DNA of 10,978 nt from Deltaproteobacteria bacterium. Its GTDB lineage: Bacteria > Myxococcota_A > UBA796 > GCA-2862545. Below, piece after piece: positions 1-7,311 of this stretch. A program made the position numbers and the translations under genes. The stretch is taken from the NCBI GenBank assembly GCA_019307545.1, contig JAFDJI010000070.1:1-10978 (forward strand). The letters are read 5' to 3'. The notes beneath the pieces were generated by a model. That model had not been told where the DNA came from, ran no database searches, and worked only from the letters and a program-made list of their open reading frames with translations. Numbering within the stretch: position 1 is the first letter of the stretch; each line of letters opens with the position of its first letter.

Positions 1-23
1 AGGGACGATGGCGCGGCGCCCCG

Positions 24-575
24 TCAGTCCGGGAAGACCTCCCACTTGCCGTGCCGCTCCAGGAGGGTGGCAGAGAGCGCGTACAGTTCCCCCGCTCGGC
101 TCGTCACCGCACCGGCCGCCTGCGAGAAGGCCGCGGTGTCGTCGTGGACCGTCTCCCCGGCGATGACCCGGATGTTCTCCGCCTGAGCGAAGTAGAACCG
201 GAACTCCCCCCGCCTGGGATCGTCGACATACGCGAAACGGAGCGCGCCATCCGAGCCGAACAGGTACTCGCCCCGCCAGGCCATCGCCGCGGTTTCGCTG
301 GTATGGACGATCTTCGCCGGCCGATCGTCGAGCTCTTGGCCTTCATCCTCCGAGAAGCGCCAGAGACGCACGAAGCGGAGGGTCTCCCCGTAGTTGCCGA
401 CCGCCGGGTAGGGGGTGCGAGTCGCGTTGTAGTCCACCTCCAGGGTCACCGCGTTTCCCGCAGCGATGGCCTTCGCGACCGCCTGGGAGTGGGCGCGGAT
501 CTCGAGCACGGCGGGCGGATCGACGGCGTGGGCCACCGCCATCCAGGCCACGGTGAGCAGCAGGGTCGGAGTCAT
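24..575 (-). CDS. Secreted protein of unknown function (183 aa)
   Basis: I do not recognise this family. The ATG at 573-575 is chosen because it starts a clear signal peptide: a short hydrophobic stretch (residues 2-17) ending in AHA before VDPP, a good signal peptidase I site. A GGGAG ribosome-binding motif lies about five bases upstream. A longer frame reaches 635 but would overlap the end of the upstream gene and bury the signal peptide. The mature part (about 166 aa) is mixed alpha/beta in appearance, with an aromatic-rich centre (LWRF, FRFYFAQAENIR) and no Cys, so no disulfide or metal-Cys site. It probably acts in the periplasm or is released. It lies 31 bases downstream of the giant activase gene on the same strand, so the two are probably co-transcribed, but nothing in the sequence ties the functions together. 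Confidence 0.75.
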   Translation of the reverse strand: MTPTLLLTVAWMAVAHAVDPPAVLEIRAHSQAVAKAIAAGNAVTLEVDYNATRTPYPAVGNYGETLRFVRLWRFSEDEGQELDDRPAKIVHTSETAAMAWRGEYLFGSDGALRFAYVDDPRRGEFRFYFAQAENIRVIAGETVHDDTAAFSQAAGAVTSRAGELYALSATLLERHGKWEVFPD

Positions 576-606
576 GGGCACTCCCGGGAAGGGTCGGCGC
601 GATCGA

Positions 607-3600
607 TTATCGCCGAGCCGCGCGGAAGCGCGCATGCACCTCGTAGGCGAAGTTGTCGAGAAGCTCCGAGTCCACCGGATCGCCGTTCAGGGGAAGGGTG
701 AGTGACAACAGGCCCTCCCGCTCATGGGCATGGAACAACTGTGCCTCGGCGACCTTGTTCGGCATGCACTCCAGGGGACCCACGCTCACCAGACCGTCGA
801 TGTGGCCTTCCTGCCACTCGTGCACCGGTCCGCCCACGGTGAGCACGGCCTCGCCCTCCAACTCCTCCCGCACGTAGGGGCCTGCGGCGAAGATGGCCTC
901 TTCGACCCGCGGACGCTCGGGCCATTTCAGCGGCACCGCGGCCGCCTCGTAGAGCACGTTCGCGATCCGGGTCTTCGCCGCCTTCTTGAAGCGAGGCCCG
1001 ATGCCCGTGCGACCGCCCACCTTCAGCCAGAACCAGTCGCAGTACTCCAACCACTCGTGGATCGGTGCCAAGCGCGCCCGGATCCCGCGCTGGGTCAGCC
1101 GGTCCAGCACGAAGTCGTTCGCGAAGGGGTCCATCCGCACGTAGATCTCGCCGGCCACGAACACCGTGGGCACGGGACGGTCGCCCTTCACCGAAGCCAG
1201 TTCGCGAGCGGCCCGGGCGAGGAGGTCTGCGAGGCCGAAGAGCCGGCCGGAAGCGACTTCCCAGAGGAGCGCAGGCACCGAGAGCTTGGCAGGGGACCGA
1301 ACCTGCTCCAGCACTGCATTCAGCGCTGCGGCTTGGCGACGGTAGATCTCCTCGGCAGCGCCCGGCCGGGTCTCGGTGGGTCGGGCGTCGTAGTAGGCCT
1401 GGGACAGGACGTCATGGGCGACGGCTCCGGCGTAGAGCAGTCCCTCGGCGCCAGGGGGCACCCCGTCGAAGTAGTCCTTGTCGTGGGGCGAGAAGATCTT
1501 GACCCGGTCCTTCAGACCGAGCCGTTCCAGCACGATCTTGTGCAACAGGTGGTAGACCCCGAAGCGGCACGGCCCACAGGTGGTGGGCATGAAGAACACG
1601 AACTGATCCTCGCTCTCCTGCTCGCCCTCGAGCCGTTGGAGGAGGCTGCCGAGGGTGATGCACATCGGGACGCATTCCTTGCCCGAAGTGTGTCGTCGGC
1701 CCAGGCGGACGGCTTCTCGATCGGGCATGGGCAGGCACTCCGCCTTCAACCCCAGCCCCCGGAGCGGGGCGGCAGCCCCCTCGGCGCCCGGCCCCATCCG
1801 GGGCACCAGGAGCGTCTCCCCCTGGCGGCGGATGTCCGCCATGGTCGCCTTGGATTGCGTCATGTCGGTGAAGCGGTTGGCGCGCTGTCGACGTGAATGA
1901 CGCAGGTCCTCGCGCACGCAGAACAGAAACGCCTCCACCCGGGTCTTGGTGCCCGCGTCGCCGGCGTGTCCGTCCGTCTCGATGATCGCGAAGGGCCTGC
2001 CCTCCATCACGTAGCTGTAGAAGTGGAGCCCGAAGCTGTCCGGTCCGCAGGCGTAGTTGCTGCACCAGATGCTGTAGATGCCGGGCGTGCGGCGGATCTG
2101 GTGGGCTGCGCGCAGGCTGCGCTGCACGAAGGCCCAGTAGATGTCCCGGAAGACGGGGACGTCCTCTTCCACCGGGTAGCAGTCCACGGGGATGGCCATC
2201 GCCCCCTGCTCGCGCAGGATCGAGGGCACGTTCGAGTTGAGCACGTCGTTGTGGATGGTGTAGGCGCGCCCCAGCACCACAACCGGCGTGATCCCCCGGG
2301 TGGTGCAGAACGCCAGCGCGCGGTGGCCGATGCCCAGGCACCGGTCTTCGAAGGCCCGCTGGACCCGATGCGCCTCCTCGAAGGGCGCCATCCACTCCTC
2401 GCCCTCCACCCCGAGGTCTGCGGCGATGCGCTGGCAGCTGGCCACGAATTCCCGCGAACCCATTCCCTCCCGGCCGAAATCGACCACCGGAGACCAAACC
2501 CGTCCCGCCTGTTCCCCGAGGTTCGCACCGGTGATGTCGGCACTTCCCTGGACCACCGGACAGAGCACTGCCCGCTCCTCGTCACCCGCCGGCGTCAGGG
2601 ATCGGATCATGGGCAGGAACAGCCGCTCCTCGCCCGCCTCCGCCATGGTGCTCACGACTCCCTGGTAGAGCTGCATCGGAGCGCAGAAGGGGACGTTCGC
2701 CTCCTCGATGCCCCGCTTCAGCTCTCGGTGGCCACCACCACTGTGCACGACCGGATCGAGGCCAAGCTCGAAGAGGAAGGTGGCGAAGAACGGAAAGAGG
2801 CCGTTGATGTGGAACTGATCGGTGAGCGCGATGCGCGGACGGCCCCGGTCGGCCGACACCCGCTCCCGCACCTCGGCCAGGAGGCTCGCCCGCTCGCGAA
2901 ACGGGTCGGGGGCGCGGTCCGGGAGCTTGTGTTTGCCGGTCCCGCGGTCGTAGAGCGAACAGCTCCCACCCCACAGAAACCGGCGACGCCGCCCCTCCAC
3001 CACGGTGGCGAGGCGGTCGATCCGGCACTTGTTTCCCGATCCGCCGCACCCCCTGGTCGCCTTGCAGATGAAGACGTCCTTGCCCTCCACCCGCGCGTCG
3101 AGGAAGCGCTGTGGGTCGATCGGCGGGCGGCTTTGCACCTCTACCTCGCCGAGGGTGAGCAGCGCGATGCCGAGTGCACCGACGCCGCCTGGCTCGGGGG
3201 GCACGATCACCTCGCTTCCCGTCTGGCGCGCCACCGCGGCCGCGAGCGCGTCTGACGAAAACGGCATGCCCTGGGTGAAGATCACCTGCCCCACCGACCG
3301 GCTCCCCTTCACCCGGTTCAGGTAGTTCTGGACGATGGAGTCGTAGATGCCGGCGATGATGGTCTGCTGTTCGACGCCCAACGCCACGGCCTCGTCGATG
3401 ATCTCGGCCATGAACACCGAGCAGTGCTGACCCAACGAGACTCCGCACTGCGCGTTCATCGCCTCCTGCCCGAGATGGACCACGTCCTCGATCCCGGCGA
3501 ATTTTCGCCCCTGCTCTTCGATGAAGGAGCCCGTGCCGGCGCTGCAGGCTTCGTTCATGGCGGCGTCTACCACCCGCCCGTCCACCAAGCGGATGTACTT

Positions 3601-4860
3601 GGCGTCCTGGCCGCCGATCTCGAAGATGGTGTCCACCCGCTCGTCGTAGGACAGCGCGCCTACGGCGTGGGCGGCGATCTCGTTGAGGATGAACACCGAC
3701 TCGGGGCCGTAGCAGGTGGCGAGGAGCGATCCCACGATCTCCCGTCCGCTCCCGGTCACTCCCGTGGCCAGCACGGGGTGGCGCGCCGCCGGGCTCTCGG
3801 TGAAGCGCCGCATGAGGACCTGAGCGGCACCGACCGGGTCGCCGTTGGTGCTCACGTAGGAATGCCAGGCTGGCCGGCGGGACGTGGCGTCGAGTGCCAC
3901 GGCCTTGGAGCCGGTGGAACCCATGTCGAAACCCAGGACCAGTTGGCTTGGCCCCGTGGGCTCGACCAGCGGCGCCGCGGGCATGCGATGGACCTGGTCC
4001 AGGTACTGCGACAGCGCCGGGACCCGCTCCAGGTCGGCATGCGTCACCGGGGTGAGCAGGTGGGCCCGGCTGGGGACCTCGATGGGGTCCTCCGCTGCGG
4101 TGACCGCGCACCCCAAGGCCTCCACGAACAGGGCGTCTTCAGGATCGACCTCGAGCAGGCGCTTCTCGTGCCGGGCCAAGAAGCGTGCAAAGTTGTCGCG
4201 GATGCGGCGAGAGCGGGTCACGCCCCCCACCAACAGGACGTCCCTGGGGCAGGTGCGCGGGTTCACGAGCACCTGGACGTTCTCGCACACCGCATCGTAG
4301 AGGCCGGCCAGGATCCGCGCGCGGTTCTCACCCTTGTTGGCCAAATGCGTCATGTCCGTCTTCAGGATCACCGGACACCGCCCGGACAGGGGTGCTGGAT
4401 CCTCGACGTCAACGCACAGTTCGCTCGCGGCCTCGATGTCCAGGTCGAAGCGCTCGATGAGCTGACGCAGGAAGTTGCCGGTGCCCTGCGAGCAGCGGGA
4501 GTTCTGGCGGAACACGGTGATGTCCCCGCCCCGCAACTCGAGGACCGAGAATCCGTGTGCGCCGATGGAGATCACGGCGCCCGGCCCGTGGTGGCACAGC
4601 CACGCGAAGCCGCTCGCCTGGGCCTGCTTGGTGGGAACCCGTGGCAGCGCGACCATTCGGCTCGATCGACCGCTCGCTGCGGCACCATCGAGGCTCTCCA
4701 GGTCCCAGTCCGACAGGGCCTCGAGCAGAGCGGCAGCGGGATCCTTGCCGTGTTCGACCAGGGCTCGTCGGGTCCAGACCAGGTCCGGGCCCTGGCGCGT
4801 CAACTCCACCAGCTTGATGGTCTCTGCCCCGACGTCGATTCCGAGATAGCGGAGCGTCAT
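607..4860 (-). CDS. Giant acyl-CoA dehydratase activase (tandem BadF/BcrA ATPase domains + DUF2229/dehydratase-like half)
   Basis: This is one of the very large (about 1400 aa) 2-hydroxyacyl-CoA dehydratase activator-like proteins; here 1417 aa. Numbering is from the ATG at 4858-4860. Domain 1 (about 4-255) begins YLGIDVGAETIK, the phosphate-1 loop of the ASKHA fold, and carries C123 (RCSQGTG) and C162 (RCPVILK). Domain 2 (about 307-570) begins LGFDMGSTGSKA, has IGGQDAK at 415-421, C439 (ACSAGTG) and C480 (HCSVFMAE). In the classic activator HgdC two such Cys per subunit hold one [4Fe-4S] cluster between two subunits; here both pairs sit in one chain. Residues about 598-1417 match DUF2229 and resemble dehydratase subunits, with Cys motifs such as CKATRGCGGSGNKC, CSNYACGPDSF, GKECVPMC and TTCGPCRFG. 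Family knowledge says such activators use ATP to push low-potential electrons into a dehydratase or reductase. The substrate is unknown, and no separate dehydratase is visible nearby. Probably cytoplasmic and oxygen-sensitive. Confidence 0.9.
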   Translation of the reverse strand: MTLRYLGIDVGAETIKLVELTRQGPDLVWTRRALVEHGKDPAAALLEALSDWDLESLDGAAASGRSSRMVALPRVPTKQAQASGFAWLCHHGPGAVISIGAHGFSVLELRGGDITVFRQNSRCSQGTGNFLRQLIERFDLDIEAASELCVDVEDPAPLSGRCPVILKTDMTHLANKGENRARILAGLYDAVCENVQVLVNPRTCPRDVLLVGGVTRSRRIRDNFARFLARHEKRLLEVDPEDALFVEALGCAVTAAEDPIEVPSRAHLLTPVTHADLERVPALSQYLDQVHRMPAAPLVEPTGPSQLVLGFDMGSTGSKAVALDATSRRPAWHSYVSTNGDPVGAAQVLMRRFTESPAARHPVLATGVTGSGREIVGSLLATCYGPESVFILNEIAAHAVGALSYDERVDTIFEIGGQDAKYIRLVDGRVVDAAMNEACSAGTGSFIEEQGRKFAGIEDVVHLGQEAMNAQCGVSLGQHCSVFMAEIIDEAVALGVEQQTIIAGIYDSIVQNYLNRVKGSRSVGQVIFTQGMPFSSDALAAAVARQTGSEVIVPPEPGGVGALGIALLTLGEVEVQSRPPIDPQRFLDARVEGKDVFICKATRGCGGSGNKCRIDRLATVVEGRRRRFLWGGSCSLYDRGTGKHKLPDRAPDPFRERASLLAEVRERVSADRGRPRIALTDQFHINGLFPFFATFLFELGLDPVVHSGGGHRELKRGIEEANVPFCAPMQLYQGVVSTMAEAGEERLFLPMIRSLTPAGDEERAVLCPVVQGSADITGANLGEQAGRVWSPVVDFGREGMGSREFVASCQRIAADLGVEGEEWMAPFEEAHRVQRAFEDRCLGIGHRALAFCTTRGITPVVVLGRAYTIHNDVLNSNVPSILREQGAMAIPVDCYPVEEDVPVFRDIYWAFVQRSLRAAHQIRRTPGIYSIWCSNYACGPDSFGLHFYSYVMEGRPFAIIETDGHAGDAGTKTRVEAFLFCVREDLRHSRRQRANRFTDMTQSKATMADIRRQGETLLVPRMGPGAEGAAAPLRGLGLKAECLPMPDREAVRLGRRHTSGKECVPMCITLGSLLQRLEGEQESEDQFVFFMPTTCGPCRFGVYHLLHKIVLERLGLKDRVKIFSPHDKDYFDGVPPGAEGLLYAGAVAHDVLSQAYYDARPTETRPGAAEEIYRRQAAALNAVLEQVRSPAKLSVPALLWEVASGRLFGLADLLARAARELASVKGDRPVPTVFVAGEIYVRMDPFANDFVLDRLTQRGIRARLAPIHEWLEYCDWFWLKVGGRTGIGPRFKKAAKTRIANVLYEAAAVPLKWPERPRVEEAIFAAGPYVREELEGEAVLTVGGPVHEWQEGHIDGLVSVGPLECMPNKVAEAQLFHAHEREGLLSLTLPLNGDPVDSELLDNFAYEVHARFRAARR

Positions 4861-4862
4861 CA

Positions 4863-4871
4863 CCTCCTCCC
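4863..4871 (-). promoter_or_regulatory. Strong ribosome-binding site of the giant activase
   Basis: Read on the minus strand this is GGGAGGAGG, followed by TG and the ATG at 4858-4860. A GTG at 4861-4863 is also in frame, directly before that ATG. The GGGAGG core is about five bases from the ATG but only about two from the GTG, so the ATG is the better start. The difference is one residue. Confidence 0.6.
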
Positions 4872-4932
4872 TCCGCGGCCAGGCCCGCCTCCAGGGCGCG
4901 GAAGACGCATCATCTCACGAGTCCGTCCACAA

Positions 4933-5400
4933 TTGGTCCGCATCCTTCGCACCGACGCTGTCGCGGCGACCGGCGCAGGGGTGCTCGTGCTGGTGTGGGT
5001 GCTGCTTCTGGTCGCGGTGGCGCTGGGCCGGGTGCCTGGGGAGGCGACCGAGTTCCTCTCCTTTGCCGGCGGCGACCCGTGGCCGCTGCTCCTCACCGCC
5101 GCGGGGACCCTGGGTGGCGGCCTGGTGTGTGGGCGGCGGGTGGTGCGAATCCGCAGGGTGTTCGCGCGCGGCGTGGTGGTACGGGGCCAGGTGGAGGCCA
5201 CGCATTTTCACCGTGGGCGAGGTCGGATCACCGTCGCGTATTGGTTGGATGGGCAGCGCCACAGTTCCTGGGCGCCCGTACGCGGCACCCGCGAGGTCCG
5301 GCGGCTGGCGGCCGGCGACGAGGTCGACCTGGTGGTCCTTCCGGACGACCCGGGGCAGGCGTTCATCCGCGACCTCTACTGCTATGATCGACGGGATTGA
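4933..5400 (+). CDS. Small DUF3592-like membrane protein (155 aa)
   Basis: This is a short inner-membrane protein. Residues about 11-32 (GVLVLVWVLLLVAVAL) and 50-68 (PLLLTAAGTLGGGLVCG) are two membrane helices. A soluble beta-rich tail follows, with the pattern GQVEAT, a VAYWLDG strand, then GDEVDLVVLPDDPGQA, which resembles DUF3592 domains: a small beta domain after one or two helices, function unknown. The start is uncertain. The frame has no ATG and runs open into antisense of the activase gene; TTG at 4933 is the only candidate that keeps the whole first helix, but it has no clear Shine-Dalgarno motif. GTG at 4981 would cut into that helix. The gene is divergent from the activase across about 70 bases and lies 40 bases upstream of the methyltransferase, probably in the same transcript. 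Confidence 0.6.
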   Translation: MVRILRTDAVAATGAGVLVLVWVLLLVAVALGRVPGEATEFLSFAGGDPWPLLLTAAGTLGGGLVCGRRVVRIRRVFARGVVVRGQVEATHFHRGRGRITVAYWLDGQRHSSWAPVRGTREVRRLAAGDEVDLVVLPDDPGQAFIRDLYCYDRRD

Positions 5401-5440
5401 ACCCCTCCACCGGGAGAAGTCGATTCCGAATTCCCGCCGA

Positions 5441-6199
5441 ATGCTACGGGTCTGGTTGATGTGTTCCCTGCTCCTCTCGCCGGCGGTGGCGTGTGCGGGC
5501 GACGAGCCCGCGACGGACCCTGTTCTCGCGTCTGAGGAGAGCCGGGCCCCAACCCCGGAGGACGCGTACCAGGACCTTCGCCACCGCATGGTGCGGACCC
5601 AGATCGAGGCTCGGGGGCTGCGGGACCCGGAGGTGTTGCGGGCGATGCGGACCGTCCCGCGGCACCGCTTCATGCCGGAGTCGACCTGGACTTCCGCCTA
5701 CGCGGACTTCCCGGTGGCCATCGGTGAGCAACAGACCATCTCCCAGCCGTACATCGTTGCGTTCATGACCGAGTTGGCCCGGGTGGGACGGGGCGACAAG
5801 GTCCTCGAGATCGGGACTGGCTCTGGCTACCAGGCCGCGGTGCTCGCCGAGGTGGGGGCACAGGTGTACAGCATCGAGATCCTGGAACCCCTGGCGAAAC
5901 GGGCGCGCCAAACGCTCGACGACACCGGGTACGGCCGGATCCACACCCGGGTCGGAGACGGCTACCGGGGCTGGCCCGAGGAAGCACCCTTCGATGCGGT
6001 CGTGGTGACCGCGGCGCCTGGCCACGTCCCTCTGCCCCTCAAGGAACAGTTGGCGGTCGGGGGGCGGCTGGTCATTCCGGTGGGTGGGCGGTTCCGCCAG
6101 GAGTTGATGGTGATCGAACGCACCGAACGTGGCTTCCGGGAGGAGTCCGCGCTGCCGGTCCTCTTCGTACCCATGACCGGCGAGGCCCAGCAGAAGTAG
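5441..6199 (+). CDS. pcm: Exported protein-L-isoaspartate O-methyltransferase
   Basis: The enzyme transfers methyl from S-adenosylmethionine to isoaspartyl residues of aged proteins, starting their repair. Seen here: VPRHRF (72-77), the family signature AIGEQQTISQPYIVAFMTEL (93-112), SAM motif I VLEIGTGSGYQAAVLA (121-136), the acidic SIEI that ends strand 2, GDGYRGWPEEAPFDAVVVTAA (172-192, in part substrate-facing) and GGRLVIPVGG (207-216). The catalytic core starts near residue 43. Before it is an export signal: hydrophobic residues 4-17, then AVAC-AG, which could be a signal peptidase I site or an atypical lipobox around C18. The ATG at 5441 is chosen because it places this signal at the N terminus; an upstream in-frame ATG at 5384 overlaps the previous gene, and no start has a good Shine-Dalgarno motif. 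At 252 aa it is longer than cytoplasmic relatives (about 210 aa) because of the signal and linker. Confidence 0.92.
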   Translation: MLRVWLMCSLLLSPAVACAGDEPATDPVLASEESRAPTPEDAYQDLRHRMVRTQIEARGLRDPEVLRAMRTVPRHRFMPESTWTSAYADFPVAIGEQQTISQPYIVAFMTELARVGRGDKVLEIGTGSGYQAAVLAEVGAQVYSIEILEPLAKRARQTLDDTGYGRIHTRVGDGYRGWPEEAPFDAVVVTAAPGHVPLPLKEQLAVGGRLVIPVGGRFRQELMVIERTERGFREESALPVLFVPMTGEAQQK

Positions 6200-6275
6200 G
6201 GTTCGCGAAGGTCGGGAGACGGCCCCGAGGCGTGCGCCACGTTACAGACCCGGCTCCGGGGCGCGGAGGATCGGC

Positions 6276-6665
6276 ATGGCCGAGCAGGATTTCGAGTGCT
6301 TGAAGCTCGCCTTCACCTACCACCTGTCCTACCAGGTGGCCGATGCGGATGGGCGGGTCGATCCATCGGAGGCCGCCTTCCTGGACGCACACTTCCCGCG
6401 GACCCGGCTGGGGGCGTGCGGCTTCCTCGACGCGGATGGGGCGTTCACCGAGACCTACCGCGAGACCGTCGAACAAGCGCTCCGCATCCTCCCCCAGCGA
6501 CTCGGTCAGGACGAGAAGCGTTCCCTGATGGAGGTCGTCCGCCAGGCGGTATGCTCGGCGGAGGGGCGCGACGAACGGGAGTTCAACGTGCTCATCGTGG
6601 CGGCCCGTTTCCTCGGACTCGACCCGGCGGAGTGGACTGGAGACTGCGACAGCCCAAAGGAGTAG
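6276..6665 (+). CDS. TerB-like helical protein (129 aa)
   Basis: This is a small, all-helical, acidic cytoplasmic protein similar to the TerB / tellurite-resistance-like fold. The typical acidic repeat pair is visible: ADADGRVDPSEAAFLD (about 22-37), and a second copy late in the protein, VCSAEGRDEREFNVLIVAARFLGL (about 92-115). In this family such acidic loops can bind metal ions, and the domain is used as a stress-linked or scaffold module; the exact function here is unknown. The start is secure: GGAGGA at 6265-6270 lies five bases before the ATG. The stop is four bases before the next ATG, so the two genes form a tight pair. It lies 76 bases after the methyltransferase and may belong to the same transcript or have its own promoter; I see no convincing promoter in the gap. 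Confidence 0.7.
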   Translation: MAEQDFECLKLAFTYHLSYQVADADGRVDPSEAAFLDAHFPRTRLGACGFLDADGAFTETYRETVEQALRILPQRLGQDEKRSLMEVVRQAVCSAEGRDEREFNVLIVAARFLGLDPAEWTGDCDSPKE

Positions 6666-6669
6666 CGCA

Positions 6670-7263
6670 ATGCGACCCGAACTCGACGACCTGGCCAACC
6701 GGTTCAAGGTAGCCTTGGGCACCCGAGGGGCGAACCAGGTGGCAGCCCCTCCCCCGGCTCCGGTCGTGAAACAGAAGGTCACCCCCGCGGCCAAGCCCGG
6801 GAAGGAACGCAAGGTCCGCTTCGAGATCGCCGAGAAGGTGCGTTGCGACATCCTCGCCTACTCCGGGCTCAACTGCTCGGGGCAACTCACCGTCGTCCGG
6901 GTGTACCCGGACGGAAAGCACAAGCGCGACATCAAGATTTCGGAGCTTAGCTCGGTGATGATCGCCGGCCCGATCGGGACTCGCCTTGTGTTTGCCACTG
7001 GCACGGGAGACGACTGGGAGGACCATCCCTGGCGCGCCGTGCGGCTGATGAAGGGGAAGTCCTGGAAGGCCAGGAACGGGAAGCCCGCGGTGAAGGTCAT
7101 GGACCTGGACTACCTCGACCCCCCCAAGGCCTATCGCACCAACACCGAGGTGCAGGTCACCTTCCCTCAAGTGGAGCGACTGGAAGACGGCGACGATTGG
7201 ACCTTCGGTCGCGCGGGGTCGATCAAGGGCAAGGTGCGGGTGATCTACGTGGACAAGAAGTAG
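6670..7263 (+). CDS. Lys-rich protein of unknown function, paired with the TerB-like gene (197 aa)
   Basis: I do not recognise this family. There is no signal peptide or membrane helix, so it is probably cytoplasmic. Residues 1-20 look like an amphipathic helix (ELDDLANRFKVAL). Residues 23-47 are a Pro/Ala/Lys linker. Residues 48-197 form one folded, beta-rich looking domain with many Lys and aromatic residues, a Cys pair (C59, C69), GPIGTRLVFATGTGDDWEDHPW in the middle and a basic C-terminal strand (KGKVRVIYVDKK). The ribosome-binding site AAAGGAG (6656-6662) overlaps the end of the TerB-like gene and sits seven bases before the ATG, so translation of the two is probably coupled. A joint role, for example a partner or adaptor of the TerB-like protein, is inference from gene order only. 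Confidence 0.75.
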   Translation: MRPELDDLANRFKVALGTRGANQVAAPPPAPVVKQKVTPAAKPGKERKVRFEIAEKVRCDILAYSGLNCSGQLTVVRVYPDGKHKRDIKISELSSVMIAGPIGTRLVFATGTGDDWEDHPWRAVRLMKGKSWKARNGKPAVKVMDLDYLDPPKAYRTNTEVQVTFPQVERLEDGDDWTFGRAGSIKGKVRVIYVDKK

Positions 7264-7311
7264 CGGTCTGCTTCCGTACACGGGGGCGCGGGGCGAGCCT
7301 TCGAAGGGAGC
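7264..7311. other. Convergent 48-base gap with a 10-base palindrome
   Basis: The gap separates the 3' ends of a plus-strand and a minus-strand gene, where a two-way terminator would be expected. It holds CCTTCGAAGG (7298-7307), a perfect 10-base palindrome flanked by short GGC/GCC arms that could lengthen a hairpin. There is no T tract on either side, so a classic Rho-independent terminator is not supported. Confidence 0.25.

Noticed and set aside
576..635. Longer N terminus of the first secreted protein
   Set aside because: It would overlap the end of the activase gene and place 20 Arg-rich residues before a clear signal peptide that has its own ribosome-binding site.
2582..4111. 509-codon minus-strand frame inside the activase gene
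   Set aside because: It is an alternative frame of the same strand with Arg/Gly/Pro/His-rich content and no recognisable motif; the real frame explains the DNA.
724..4932. Long open frames on the plus strand (724-1896, 1897-3255, 3424 up to about 4932) opposite the giant activase
   Set aside because: Their products are low-complexity, rich in Arg, His, Gly and Ala, with no domain motifs. They are antisense shadows of a GC-rich coding gene whose minus-strand frame is full of conserved motifs.
4861..4932. Divergent promoters between the activase and the DUF3592-like gene
   Set aside because: I looked for -35/-10 pairs on both strands and found only poor matches (such as TTGTGG on the minus strand without a fitting -10 box).
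7264..7311. Rho-independent bidirectional terminator
   Set aside because: The CCTTCGAAGG palindrome is short and no T tract follows on either strand.
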